Both the position numbers and the translations under genes were made by a program. The notes beneath the pieces were generated by a model. That model was given only the letters and a program-made list of their open reading frames with translations, made no database searches and was not told the DNA's origin. A stretch of 57,547 nucleotides of DNA, from positions 1-57,547 of the forward strand of contig CAUGJE010000013.1 in the NCBI GenBank assembly GCA_959599915.1, written 5' to 3'. The DNA is from an uncultured Collinsella sp. Lineage in GTDB: Bacteria > Actinomycetota > Coriobacteriia > Coriobacteriales > Coriobacteriaceae. Positions 45,301 through 54,171 of this stretch are shown piece after piece (positions within the stretch are counted from its first letter, which is position 1; each line of letters starts with the position of its first letter).

Positions 45301-46762
45301 CGAGCTGGGCGAGCCCGAAAATATCAACGGCAAAATGGTGGTGCCCGTTACGTACGAGACCGCAGACGGCTGCGGCTGCGCATCGTACGCCGTGATCGGC
45401 CAGTCCATTGCGGGCTGGGGCGTTATATCACCTGACGCCACAGTACCCCGTGCGGTGCCGTGGCCACAACATTCGGGCTTTTTGGCAACCGTCAACGAGC
45501 AACTGCAGCATATTACTTGGACGCGAGGCGCATCGGCATTTGCAACGCAGCCCGTGGGTGCCGCAGGCTGTGGCCCGGCATCGTTTAGCGTGAGCAACAA
45601 CGGCAGGTGCGTGCTCTATGTAGAGAACACTGATGGCAAGGTGGGACAAACCTACGACGAAGAAGGCAACCCGGTAGCAGTGATGGGCAAGCACTTCCGC
45701 ATCTTCGCCAGCACCTTGGCAGGTGATCTGTTCACGGAGCCGTTCGTGATGTGCGAGCTGGACCATCCCGTCGATCAGATAACGACATTTTTGACGTCGG
45801 GAGGCATGCTCTCCGCGCTCGCCACGCACATTGTGAGTGCCGAGCAGAGCGAGGCAGAGCTGCACGGCATCGAAGTGCCTTTGGTGGCATGTGCCACTCC
45901 GACGGGCGCGGTCGCTACCTCGGGCGCGGTGGTGCCCGGAGCAGCAGGCGAATCCTTCATGGTCACGGTTCGAAACGACGGCAACACCTTGCTGACCGCC
46001 GGCACGATCGATCTGTATCGAGAGGGCTCCAGCCAGCCGTTCTCCAGCGCATCCATCGGATTCGGAGCGAACGCGCGCATGGCTTCGATCTACGATCCAG
46101 AGCTTGCCGAGGACGCTTCGGCCAACGACATAGCACACGTGAAGTACGCGCTCGAGGCGCTGGGCGCACGTTTTGCGACGCACCCGCTGGTTGCCGACAA
46201 TGGAAACGCCGTGCTGGCACCAGGCTGCACGGCACAGTTCCGCATGAGCTTCGCCATCCCCGAGTGTTGGAGCGACGAAGTGGGCAAACGCGTAACGCTG
46301 TATGCGAAAGCGCGTGATCTGGTGGCGCTCGATCCCGTAACGCTCGAGGAAATTCGACCAGGCGCAAACTCGGCGCTGAGTGCCGTACTGCACGAGCTTC
46401 ATGTGCCCGACGCGGCATGCGAACGCTCAGAAGTTCAGGTCGGCGTATGCGATAGCGCGGATGCGACAGGACTTCACGACGCCCCGATGACGGCAGACGG
46501 CGATGGTGACTCGAGTGGCGGCGGTACCGACAAGGGCGGCGGCTCCGGCGGAAGTAACTCCGGCAGTGGCAAGGACCACGGCAATAACAAGCGCTCCGGA
46601 AAAGCGGGCGCGCTTGCGGGCACGGGCGATGTCAACGCTCCCCTTACGGCAGCCGCTGCAGCACTCGCCGCGGCAGGCGCCGGCCTCGTCGCCTACAGCG
46701 CCCGCCGCACGGCGCTCGAAACCGACACCGCCAATGAGGTCAAATCGGATAGGCCTCGCTAG
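42395..46762 (+). CDS. Large cell-wall-anchored surface protein, LAxTG type
   Basis: 1455 residues. The N-terminus has twin Arg (DRRSLLVAG) before a hydrophobic stretch, so Tat export is possible. Residues about 50-150 look like a carboxypeptidase-regulatory or SpaA-type beta domain (GAQVTLASRYAAGKQL). A long unrecognised middle follows, including a region of strand-like and Gly-rich sequence (about 300-600). A Gly/Ser/Asp linker (about 1365-1400) leads to LAGTG at 1407-1411, a hydrophobic helix and a charged tail: a class-E-type sortase signal. GGGAG precedes the ATG by 8 bases. No sortase is in the window. Confidence 0.82.
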   Translation: MLDRRSLLVAGASSLASIMLPRMPGSENAFLLPFAPTAAYADEEGPFKVLVLSRTMFGVVVVDVANKNMPIKGAQVTLASRYAAGKQLTATTDDEGTAIFEVAPLSEGYVDEATLLDACDFNGGISISMAGYRDVEIPLARVQGGTAITAPTRPLSDGEPYFRQLTFDEWDIQYAEATFMALPKDDTANEQPDTHAFTVQTHLPQGGQATLHINKVTPAAGSSPETVTQIGQIKASATGANNLATFTLEDKFLDAASGLLEEGCKLRFVLDYQGKTYTLSSPMAVVTAPAAKAESGSTTIIPTTMDQEVTPFDFPASFPGIGGNKFTCWMPSFPILFDFSFAGYVLFGGGYKPVGYMNDSGNPDPEYWKKSPRESGAKQANHYLDEMEGKWNQYKSMSAGSGTDPRNTKLLRHHCTLLFTMDIATQLYGSLAYDWVGKTWGNNNDPAYGNIKALFQVRTDLNWTEQFTLGPVPFFLNVNPWVLAKLALAVGAHTHGSGAAFFKNISLDYSNTSGSFTIQIGLAVTFGAGVAGVASSAVRGAASLTLFIGYEKADGHQLPRLRVGADVDVDVILQFVMFKWTTKAWSGSWPTLLDSWNMSVNNGNQYVLQRSELALGGDTPYTLDARFGTPGDIKAGGVPQFIASATIVTNAELLARAEVKATAVNAAPVVRDWDRAVTRIELEADAESDDTGQVEHFVHALMENDENAAPMYEYTYIGQATNAVADPNANSAGVSEDERGGIKPSSDNVLFSGVLSEAHMKLAMIAGVECLFRIASVCYGDNGRSRLVVHTRANGTWSAPTPVDFPLGFGEGDVERDGIYDYDFDVVEYTDGRGNQEAYVLLVSGERPDGDNTLFDTASTAGILSVVRLRISNDEIRVVSHTSWRSISRGRLQEDGYHCLQCPRITVGKTLVDGRLSGAYLHRRGTTAEKALGSEAEVALECFTLWSDVSGDSLTFRQVLRFPQAPSSIELGEPENINGKMVVPVTYETADGCGCASYAVIGQSIAGWGVISPDATVPRAVPWPQHSGFLATVNEQLQHITWTRGASAFATQPVGAAGCGPASFSVSNNGRCVLYVENTDGKVGQTYDEEGNPVAVMGKHFRIFASTLAGDLFTEPFVMCELDHPVDQITTFLTSGGMLSALATHIVSAEQSEAELHGIEVPLVACATPTGAVATSGAVVPGAAGESFMVTVRNDGNTLLTAGTIDLYREGSSQPFSSASIGFGANARMASIYDPELAEDASANDIAHVKYALEALGARFATHPLVADNGNAVLAPGCTAQFRMSFAIPECWSDEVGKRVTLYAKARDLVALDPVTLEEIRPGANSALSAVLHELHVPDAACERSEVQVGVCDSADATGLHDAPMTADGDGDSSGGGTDKGGGSGGSNSGSGKDHGNNKRSGKAGALAGTGDVNAPLTAAAAALAAAGAGLVAYSARRTALETDTANEVKSDRPR

Positions 46763-46810
46763 CTCCTAGTTACTTTTGTGAGAGACGCCGACTCGGCTCA
46801 TCGAACACCA

Positions 46811-46844
46811 AAAGGGGCTGGCCCCGATAACTCGGAGCCAGCCC
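46811..46844 (-). terminator. Terminator of the lipoprotein gene
   Basis: Minus strand GGGCTGGCTCCG pairs with CGGGGCCAGCCCC and is followed by TTTTGG. It lies between the surface protein gene and the convergent lipoprotein gene. Confidence 0.8.
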
Positions 46845-46872
46845 TGAGTCGCCTGACGTGAGAATCGCGGCG

Positions 46873-47889
46873 TTATTTGAGCTTCAGTGCCTCCATCATG
46901 GGCACGGCGGCGTCCCAGTCGATCTTCCAGCCAATCGACACGCGGACGGTCTCGCCCGTCGCGGGAGCCGTCGCAAACAGTGTATGGCCGTTGTCGGGAC
47001 CGGTAAAGCGCAGCCACGTTATGCCGTTGCACTCGACCTGGTCGGTTGTTGTCTCCTTGCCTTCGTAGACCTGCTCTAGGCTTGCAACCTCTTCCTCCGG
47101 CGAGCGCGGGAAGATGCTGATGTTCAGGCGTCCTCCAGTCTCGTCGTGGAAGAAGTTTGCCTTTTCGCGCTCTTCGTCGGACGAATCCAGCGTGTACCCA
47201 TCGGCGGCCTCGATGCTGTACGATGCGCAGTCGATGCCCGTTAAATCTGCCTTCTCGCCAGAATCGGCCACGCCGCCGGCCGCCTTGAACTCCTTGGTCT
47301 CGCATCCCGTGGTGTCAAAGTGCATGGCCTCATGATTCTTGGCGGGGGCGTAAGCGTCTACGAACTCGACAGTGATGGGCCCGTAGTACGCCGTCTTGGG
47401 GGCCCAGAAATACACGTACTCAACGGTCTCGCCCGGGCCGATATCTGGCCTCTTGGAAAGATCGATGCCCTCGTGAAGCTCATCGGGAGCCTCGCTTGCA
47501 ACGTAGTCGAGCACGGCCGCCTTGCCGGAAGTAAACAACGGGTCGCCTGCCTCAAGATCGCCCTGGGCAGCATGCACGTTAAAGGAACTGAACGTCCTGT
47601 TCTTTGTGTTGTTGTTGGTAATCTTGATGTGCAGGTAAAAGCCGTCCTGCTTCTTGGCATCACCGCGATAGAACGTACCGTGAGCCACCGACTCATAGGT
47701 AATGCCTGCCACCTCGACCGTCTGCGACTCATAGGCCTTGGGCTTCTCGGCCTTCTCCTGCACAGGTGCGCTCCCGCCCGAGCCACTCGGCGCATTACCG
47801 CCGCAGCCGGCCACCGTACATGCCAGCACGGCCGAAAGCGTCACGGTGGGAATTCCTAACAGCAGCTTCTTCGTCATGGGCTTCATCAT
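46873..47889 (-). CDS. Lipoprotein with DUF4352/DUF5067-like domain
   Basis: 338 residues. The signal peptide ends in CTVAGCG, with lipidated Cys29. A Gly/Ser linker leads to a beta-sandwich (about 55-185; FYLHIKITNNNTKNRTFSSF) like DUF4352/DUF5067 domains. The C-terminal half (about 215-338) is a second domain of unknown type. The ATG at 47889 has AAAGGAG 8 bases upstream. Its job at the cell surface is unknown. Confidence 0.82.
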   Translation of the reverse strand: MMKPMTKKLLLGIPTVTLSAVLACTVAGCGGNAPSGSGGSAPVQEKAEKPKAYESQTVEVAGITYESVAHGTFYRGDAKKQDGFYLHIKITNNNTKNRTFSSFNVHAAQGDLEAGDPLFTSGKAAVLDYVASEAPDELHEGIDLSKRPDIGPGETVEYVYFWAPKTAYYGPITVEFVDAYAPAKNHEAMHFDTTGCETKEFKAAGGVADSGEKADLTGIDCASYSIEAADGYTLDSSDEEREKANFFHDETGGRLNISIFPRSPEEEVASLEQVYEGKETTTDQVECNGITWLRFTGPDNGHTLFATAPATGETVRVSIGWKIDWDAAVPMMEALKLK

Positions 47890-48321
47890 CCTCACCGCTC
47901 CTTTCGGCTTGTAGCTCATCCGTTGCCCGAGTCCCAAGTCGACCCCGTGGCATCGGCTTCCACTATGAGCGTATGACGAAACACGACGCCGGCGAAGTGA
48001 CCCACGGCCCAAATAACGACCCGCCAGCGTTCCTTATGGGCCAAAGGGACTCGCACACGCACGCCCGTGGCCCATAAAACGAGACGCTTGTCCCAATGTT
48101 CGATTCGATCCATCCGCAAACAAGGTAGGGCGCCTCCAGCCGCCTTCAAACTTACTCGGACAGAACCGACTCGGTTTTGTCCGAGTAAACGAATCTCCAT
48201 CGAACTCCGAACGATTGTTCGATGGATTTCGTGTTAGGTGGAATCGCCCACGGCCTGGGCTATGCTACCTTGACTATCTATATGACTTAAACGCAGCAAA
48301 AGGAGCACCGAGAGAGCGAGT
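47890..48321. other. Divergent intergenic region with two hairpins
   Basis: 432 bases between the lipoprotein and topoisomerase genes. I see no gene. Two strong hairpins lie at 48152-48188 (TTACTCGGACA/TGTCCGAGTAA with AACCGA/TCGGTT inside) and 48197-48225 (CCATCGAAC/GTTCGATGG). They stand 100-170 bases upstream of the B-subunit gene and could be a supercoiling-sensitive or attenuator-type leader, or a repeat. Confidence 0.6.
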
Positions 48322-50319
48322 ATGGCAAAAAACACCGCAAACTATGGTAACGACAGTATCCGCCAGCTCAAGGACGAGGAGCGCGTACGCCTGCGCCCCG
48401 CCGTCATCTTTGGCTCGGACGGACTCGATGGTTGCGCGCATGCCGCCTTCGAGATCCTGTCCAACGCCGTTGATGAGGCGCGCCAGGGCTACGGCAAGCT
48501 CATCACCCTTACCGCCTTTCGCGATGGCTCCATCCAGGTAGAGGACAACGGCCGCGGCTGCCCGCTCGACTGGAACCCCTCCGAGAAGCGCTTTAACTGG
48601 GAGCTCGTCTTTTGCGAGCTCTACGCCGGCGGCAAGTATAACAACAACCAGGGCGGCGACTACGACTTCTCGCTCGGCACCAACGGCCTGGGCTCCTGCG
48701 CGACCCAGTACGCCTCCGAGTACATGGACGTCACCGTCTGGCGTGACGGTAACAAGTACTCCTTACACTTTAAGAAGGGCAAGGTCGTCGGCGCCAAAAA
48801 GAAGGCGCTCGAGATTGAGCCCAGCGACGAGGACCGCACCGGCACCACCATCAAGTGGCGCCCCGATCTTGAGGTCTTCACCTCCATCAGCATCCCCCAC
48901 GATTGGTATCGCGAGACCATTCGCCGCCAGGCCGTGGTCAATGCCAACGTGACCTTCCGCCTGCGCATCGAGGGCGACGATGGCGAGTTTTCCGAAGAGG
49001 ACTTTTGCTACCCCAAGGGCATCGAGGACTATGTGCTCGAGAAGGTCGGTGCCGACTACCTCACCGAGCCCTTCTTTATCGAGGCCGACCGCCGCGGTCG
49101 CGACCGCGAGGACCTGCCCGACTACAACGTCAAGATTACCGCGTGCATGTGCTTCTCGCGCACCTTCATGATGCAGGAGTACTACCACAACTCGTCATGG
49201 CTCGAGAACGGCGGTTCGCCCGAAAAGGCCGCCCGTAGTGCTCTGACCAGCGCCATCGATGCCTACATCAAGCAACAGGGCAAGTACAACAAAAACGAGA
49301 GCGGCATTAAGTGGCAGGACGTCCAGGACTGTCTGGTGCTGGTGACCAACTGCTTCTCCACCCAGACGTCCTACGAAAACCAGACTAAGAAGGCCATCAA
49401 TAACCGCTTTATCCAGCAGGCGATGACGGCATTCTTTAAGGAGCGCCTCTCGACCTATCTGATCGAGAACAAAGACGCCGCCAACAAGATCATGGAGCAG
49501 GTGCTCATCAACAAGCGCTCGCGCGAGAACGCCGAGAAGACGCGCCAGAGCATCAAGACCAATCTGCAGCAGAAGACCGACATGGCCAACCGCGTGCAGA
49601 AGTTCATCGACTGCCGCTCCAAGGACAAGAGCCGTCGCGAGATCTACATCGTAGAGGGCGACTCGGCAGCAGGCGCCATCCGCACCTCGCGCGATGCCGA
49701 GTTCCAGGGTGTTATGCCCGTCCGAGGCAAGATCCTCAACTGTCTGAAAGAGGACTACCCGCGCATCTTTAAGTCCGACATCATCATGGACCTCATGCGC
49801 GTGCTGGGCTGCGGTGTGGAGATCAAGGACAAGCGCATCAAGAACCTTGGCGCCTTTGACCTGGACAACCTCAACTGGAACAAGGTCATCATCTGTACGG
49901 ACGCCGACGTCGACGGTTATCACATCCGCACGCTTGTGCTCACCATGCTCTATCGCCTGGTGCCCACGCTTATCGACGAGGGCTACGTGTATATCGCCGA
50001 GTCGCCGCTCTACGAGATCAACTGCAAAGAGAAGACCTACTTTGCCTACACCGAGCTCGAGAAGAACGGCATCCTCAAGGAGATTGGCGACCAGAAGTGC
50101 TCGATCAACCGCTCCAAGGGTCTTGGTGAGAACGATCCGGACATGATGTGGCTCACCACCATGAACCCCGAGACGCGCCGCCTGATCAAGGTAGAACCCG
50201 AGGACGTCACCAAGATGGAGACCATGTTCAACCTGTTGCTGGGCAACGACGAGGCGGGCCGTAAGCGCCATATCTCCGAGCACGGCAAGGAATACCTGGA
50301 CCAGCTGGACCTGCAGTAG
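48322..50319 (+). CDS. Atypical type IIA DNA topoisomerase, B (ATPase) subunit
   Basis: 665 residues. GHKL ATPase with EILSNAVDEA, VEDNGRGCP and the K-loop-type LGTNGLGSCATQ. The Toprim domain has EGDSAAGA (445-452; the usual form is EGDSAGG) and DADVDGYHIRTL, then KGLGEND (usual KGLGEM). It is a GyrB/ParE relative but clearly divergent, like the second topoisomerase of many Clostridia. A ribosome site (GAGAG) is near; AAGGAG is further upstream. It is followed after 45 bases by its A subunit gene. Confidence 0.93.
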   Translation: MAKNTANYGNDSIRQLKDEERVRLRPAVIFGSDGLDGCAHAAFEILSNAVDEARQGYGKLITLTAFRDGSIQVEDNGRGCPLDWNPSEKRFNWELVFCELYAGGKYNNNQGGDYDFSLGTNGLGSCATQYASEYMDVTVWRDGNKYSLHFKKGKVVGAKKKALEIEPSDEDRTGTTIKWRPDLEVFTSISIPHDWYRETIRRQAVVNANVTFRLRIEGDDGEFSEEDFCYPKGIEDYVLEKVGADYLTEPFFIEADRRGRDREDLPDYNVKITACMCFSRTFMMQEYYHNSSWLENGGSPEKAARSALTSAIDAYIKQQGKYNKNESGIKWQDVQDCLVLVTNCFSTQTSYENQTKKAINNRFIQQAMTAFFKERLSTYLIENKDAANKIMEQVLINKRSRENAEKTRQSIKTNLQQKTDMANRVQKFIDCRSKDKSRREIYIVEGDSAAGAIRTSRDAEFQGVMPVRGKILNCLKEDYPRIFKSDIIMDLMRVLGCGVEIKDKRIKNLGAFDLDNLNWNKVIICTDADVDGYHIRTLVLTMLYRLVPTLIDEGYVYIAESPLYEINCKEKTYFAYTELEKNGILKEIGDQKCSINRSKGLGENDPDMMWLTTMNPETRRLIKVEPEDVTKMETMFNLLLGNDEAGRKRHISEHGKEYLDQLDLQ

Positions 50320-50364
50320 CAGCAAATCGATAACGACGGCCCACAAGAAGTTCAAGAGGAAATC

Positions 50365-52605
50365 GTGGCAAAGAAGAAGACGAAGAACCAGCCAAAGAAA
50401 AAGCAGGTCAACGCCGAGAACGTCATCGGCCTGCACTCCGAGGTCACCGACCAGCCGATCACGCAGACGCTCGAGGTCAACTACATGCCCTACGCCATGA
50501 GTGTCAACGTCTCGCGTGCGTTCCCCGAGATTGATGGCTTTAAGCCCTCGCACCGCAAGCTGCTCTACACCATGTACAAGATGGGTCTGCTCAAGGGCGA
50601 GCGTCAGAAGAGCGCCAACATCGTGGGTCAGACCATGAAGCTCAACCCGCACGGCGATGCCGCGATCTACGAGACGATGGTGCGCCTGGCGACGGGTAAC
50701 GAAGCGCTGCTTGCCCCCTTCGTGGAGTCGAAGGGCAACTTTGGCAAGTACTATTCGGGCGACCTGAGCTACGCCGCCTCTCGTTATACCGAGGCCAAGC
50801 TCTCCCCCATCAGCGCCGAGATCTTCAAGGACATCGACAAGGACCCGGTCGACTTCGTCGACAGCTACGACGGCGCCATGAAGGAGCCGCGCCTGCTGCC
50901 CACCACGTTCCCCAACATCCTCGTCTCGGCCAACAAGGGCATCGGCGTCGCCATGGCATCCGATATCTGCGGCTTCAACCTCAACGAGGTCTGTACCGCC
51001 ACCATGCATTACCTGCAGAATCCCGACTGCGACCTGCTCGAGTACATGCCCATGCCCGATTTCTCGACCGGCGGCGAGATCATCTACCGCCGCGAAGAGA
51101 TGGAAAAGATCATCGAGACCGGCCTGGGCAGCTTCCAGATTCGTTCCCGCTGGCGCTGGATTCCCGAAGAGCGCATCATCGAGGTCTACGAGATCCCCTA
51201 CACCACCAAGACCGATGTCATCATTGAGCGCATCGTCAAGCTCTCCAAGGAGGGCAAGGTCAAGGAGATCGCAGACATTCGCGACGAGACCGACCTTTCG
51301 GGTCTGCGCATCGCTATCGACCTTAAGCGCGGCGTCGACCCCGACAAACTCATGGCCAAGCTCTATCGCTCGACCACGCTGCAAGATTCGTTCTCGTGCA
51401 ACTTCAACGTGCTCGTCGACGGCTATCCCCGTGTTATGGGCGTGCGCCAGATCCTGCACGAGTGGGTCAAATGGCGTATTGAGTCCACGCGTCGCCGCAT
51501 TAACTTTGACCTGGGCAAAAAGTCTGAGCGCCTGCACCTGCTGCACGGCCTTGAGGCGATTCTGCTCGACATCGACAAGGCAATCGCCATCATCCGCGGC
51601 ACCAAGCTCGAGGCCGAGGTCGTGCCCAACCTTATGAAGGGTTTCGATATCGACGAGACCCAGGCCGAGTTTGTTGCCGAGCTCAAGCTCCGCAACATCA
51701 ACGAGGAGTACATCCTCAACCGCACCAAGGATATCGCCAAGCTCGAGGGCGAGATTGCCGAGCTTGAGGAGATCCTCTCCAGCGAGGACAACATCAAGAA
51801 GGTCATCAGCGACGAGCTGGCCGCGGTCAACAAGAAGTACGTGATGCCGCGGCGCACGGGCAGGATCGAGCCCCATGAGGTTATCGAGGTAAGCTTGGAG
51901 CCCGAGGTCGAGGAGTACCCGGTCACCATCATGCTCTCGCGCGATGGCTACCTTAAAAAGATGACAGACCGCGTGCTTAAGAAGGCCGCCACGCTCAAGT
52001 ACAAGGACGGCGACAAACCCTTTATCGAGTTCCCGTCCTCCAACACGCACGAGCTGCTGGTCTTTACCAACAAGAGCCAGGTGTACAAGTGCAAGGTTGC
52101 GGCGTTTGAGGACACCAAGTCGGCCCAGCTGGGCTCGTACCTGCCCACCGATCTTGAGATGGAACCCGACGAGAACGTCATCTGGGTCATCGACCCCGAG
52201 GATTACAAGGCCGACGTGCTGTTCGTCTTTGAGAACGGCCGCGTGGTGCGCGTCGCACTTGCCGGATACGTCACCAAGACCAACCGCAAGCGTCTGAAGA
52301 ACGCAATCTACGGCGGCAGCAAGCTGCTGTATGCCCAGGTGCTCAAGGAAGACCGCGACCTCGCGCTGGTCTCGAGCGACTACCGCCTGATGAACTTCAA
52401 CACGTCGCTGCTCAAGACCAAGACGACCACCAACACGCAGGGCGTCCAGGCCTTTACGGCCAAGAAGGGCCGCTCGGTCACCACCGTCGGCACGACCGAG
52501 GAGATCCTTGGCGCCGGCGTCTCGGCCGAGAAGTTCACGGCGCAAAGCCTGCCCTCCGCCGGTGCCCTCATGAAAGAAAACGACATGCCAAGTCTGTTTG
52601 ACTAG
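50365..52605 (+). CDS. Atypical type IIA DNA topoisomerase, A (cleavage) subunit
   Basis: 746 residues from a GTG with AGAGGA 4-5 bases upstream. Catalytic Tyr141 lies in SRYTEAKLSP. The winged-helix motif NPHGDAAIYETM has Ala99 and Glu103 where E. coli GyrA has Ser83 and Asp87. The C-terminal part is a short beta-pinwheel without a GyrA box (QRRGGKG). It should act as topoisomerase IV-like decatenase or relaxing enzyme with the upstream subunit. Residues 1-20 are Lys-rich. Confidence 0.93.
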   Translation: MAKKKTKNQPKKKQVNAENVIGLHSEVTDQPITQTLEVNYMPYAMSVNVSRAFPEIDGFKPSHRKLLYTMYKMGLLKGERQKSANIVGQTMKLNPHGDAAIYETMVRLATGNEALLAPFVESKGNFGKYYSGDLSYAASRYTEAKLSPISAEIFKDIDKDPVDFVDSYDGAMKEPRLLPTTFPNILVSANKGIGVAMASDICGFNLNEVCTATMHYLQNPDCDLLEYMPMPDFSTGGEIIYRREEMEKIIETGLGSFQIRSRWRWIPEERIIEVYEIPYTTKTDVIIERIVKLSKEGKVKEIADIRDETDLSGLRIAIDLKRGVDPDKLMAKLYRSTTLQDSFSCNFNVLVDGYPRVMGVRQILHEWVKWRIESTRRRINFDLGKKSERLHLLHGLEAILLDIDKAIAIIRGTKLEAEVVPNLMKGFDIDETQAEFVAELKLRNINEEYILNRTKDIAKLEGEIAELEEILSSEDNIKKVISDELAAVNKKYVMPRRTGRIEPHEVIEVSLEPEVEEYPVTIMLSRDGYLKKMTDRVLKKAATLKYKDGDKPFIEFPSSNTHELLVFTNKSQVYKCKVAAFEDTKSAQLGSYLPTDLEMEPDENVIWVIDPEDYKADVLFVFENGRVVRVALAGYVTKTNRKRLKNAIYGGSKLLYAQVLKEDRDLALVSSDYRLMNFNTSLLKTKTTTNTQGVQAFTAKKGRSVTTVGTTEEILGAGVSAEKFTAQSLPSAGALMKENDMPSLFD

Positions 52606-52641
52606 GACGACGGCAGAACCGCCATAAGCTCTCAAAACGGC

Positions 52642-52679
52642 GGGGACTGGGGCGCAGTAAATACTGCGCCCCAGTCCCC
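52642..52679. repeat. Perfect palindrome after the topoisomerase genes
   Basis: 18-bp perfect arms (52642-52659 with 52662-52679), core GGGGACTGGGGCGCAGTA, with a 2-base AA centre. It lies 36 bases after the topoisomerase stop and 22 before the convergent AAA gene end. No T-run follows. Confidence 0.85.
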
Positions 52680-52701
52680 ATGCATTACAGCAGCATCATC
52701 C

Positions 52702-53991
52702 CTATAGACAAAATGCCGCATAAAGTGGAACAGACATAAGCCCATCATTCATTCCAAAGGGCTTAGTCGATAGCCTGATAAGGCGCACGCCCGGATGGGT
52801 CTTTTTAAGTGAGGACAGGCTTCGAGATCTTGTGTTCTCTCCCGCCTTGACTTCAATCGCAGACAAGCATCCCTGCTTCTCTACTACAAAGTCGATTTCC
52901 GCACGATTATCTCGCGCCCAATAATGCAGCGGATAGCCCATGGCTGAAAGCTGTTGGGCGACGTAGTTTTCGGTAAGTGCACCCATGAATGTGCCGCCGA
53001 TGCCGGCAAGAATATCGGCGCGTTGAGCACCGGCCTTGGAGACGAGCAGCCCTGTATCCGCCTGATAGATTTTAAAAGCAGAAGGGTTAACGAAGGCCTC
53101 TAAAGGGCTTTCGATCTTCCCAACCAGGCTGCAGCGCGCCACCGTACCCGACAATACAAGCCAGTCGAGAGCATCTCCAAAGAGAGACGCATTGCCCCCC
53201 GCTCGCACTACCTTGTATTGAAATTTACGATTCTCTTTGGCAAGCTGCTGTGGAATGGAATCGAAGCACGCACGCGTCTTTGCGCTCAAGCGTTCATCAG
53301 CATATTTATTGGTGTCGGCGGAATATCCGTCGAGAATAATCCGATGCTTTTCGGCCACATCAATGATTGACTGATCATCGATGTACGTTTGGACCGCCTC
53401 GGGCATTCCGCCAACAACAAGATACTGCCGATAGAGCCCAAGCGCCTTTTCATGAAGGCTTGGCGCAAGAGGACCCATAAACTCGAATGATGAGCGTATC
53501 TCATCGACCAGCTGATCGTGCCCCATCGCCCAGAGAAACTCCTCGAAATCGAGTGGAGTCATCTCAATCAAGTCGGTCTTTCCGACGGGGAACGAATACG
53601 ACTGATGGTTAATGGCAACCCCAAGAAGCGACCCAGCAGCCGCAACGTAATACTCGGGAGCATCTTCGCAAAAGTATTTAAGGGAAGTGAGCGCTTCCTC
53701 GCATGCCTGGATCTCGTCAATGAACAGTAAGGTTTTGCCAGGCACGATACGCTGTCCCGTACGAGCCTCAATCGCGCGTACGATCGAATGAGGGTCAAGA
53801 CCGCCCGAAAAATCCGCTCGCGCCGACCGGTCGTTCTCAAGATTAACGTAGACAACCGATTCGAAAAGATCCTGAGCGTACGTTCTGAGCAGATAGGTCT
53901 TGCCACACTGGCGCACGCCTTTGACCAGCAAAGGTTTTCTATCAGCCCTGTCTCGCCATTCCCTAAGGAGCTCGTCTGCCTTGCGACGCAT
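52702..53991 (-). CDS. AAA ATPase with DUF4143 domain
   Basis: 429 residues. Walker A GVRQCGKTYLL (Lys31) and Walker B LLFIDEIQ (Asp92-Glu93) in an AAA_14 domain. The C-terminal DUF4143 part has EIDFVV and AIEVKAG, the pattern of PD-(D/E)XK nucleases. Proteins of this class are common and variable in gut bacteria, and are suspected to act in defence or regulation. The ATG at 53991 has AGGGAAGG 6 bases upstream. The gene stands alone after an AT-richer leader. Confidence 0.88.
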   Translation of the reverse strand: MRRKADELLREWRDRADRKPLLVKGVRQCGKTYLLRTYAQDLFESVVYVNLENDRSARADFSGGLDPHSIVRAIEARTGQRIVPGKTLLFIDEIQACEEALTSLKYFCEDAPEYYVAAAGSLLGVAINHQSYSFPVGKTDLIEMTPLDFEEFLWAMGHDQLVDEIRSSFEFMGPLAPSLHEKALGLYRQYLVVGGMPEAVQTYIDDQSIIDVAEKHRIILDGYSADTNKYADERLSAKTRACFDSIPQQLAKENRKFQYKVVRAGGNASLFGDALDWLVLSGTVARCSLVGKIESPLEAFVNPSAFKIYQADTGLLVSKAGAQRADILAGIGGTFMGALTENYVAQQLSAMGYPLHYWARDNRAEIDFVVEKQGCLSAIEVKAGENTRSRSLSSLKKTHPGVRLIRLSTKPFGMNDGLMSVPLYAAFCL

Positions 53992-54171
53992 ACGCAACCT
54001 TCCCTCATGAACTTCTGTTTGACAATATTTTAACGCGGATTAATTTGTTTTCAGTTATTTTTCTGCGTTTAAAAATTGTTCTATACGGCACTTGAGGGAA
54101 TACACCCCTATCTCTTGGTAAGGATAGCAAGCATTTCCACCAACGCTGATTGCCATGCGTTCTTCTTGTCC

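Noticed and set aside
49195..52635. An open frame of over 1100 codons on the minus strand, antisense to the topoisomerase genes
   Set aside because: The + strand has clear topoisomerase motifs throughout. The antisense frame has no ribosome site or domain and is explained by codon bias at high GC.
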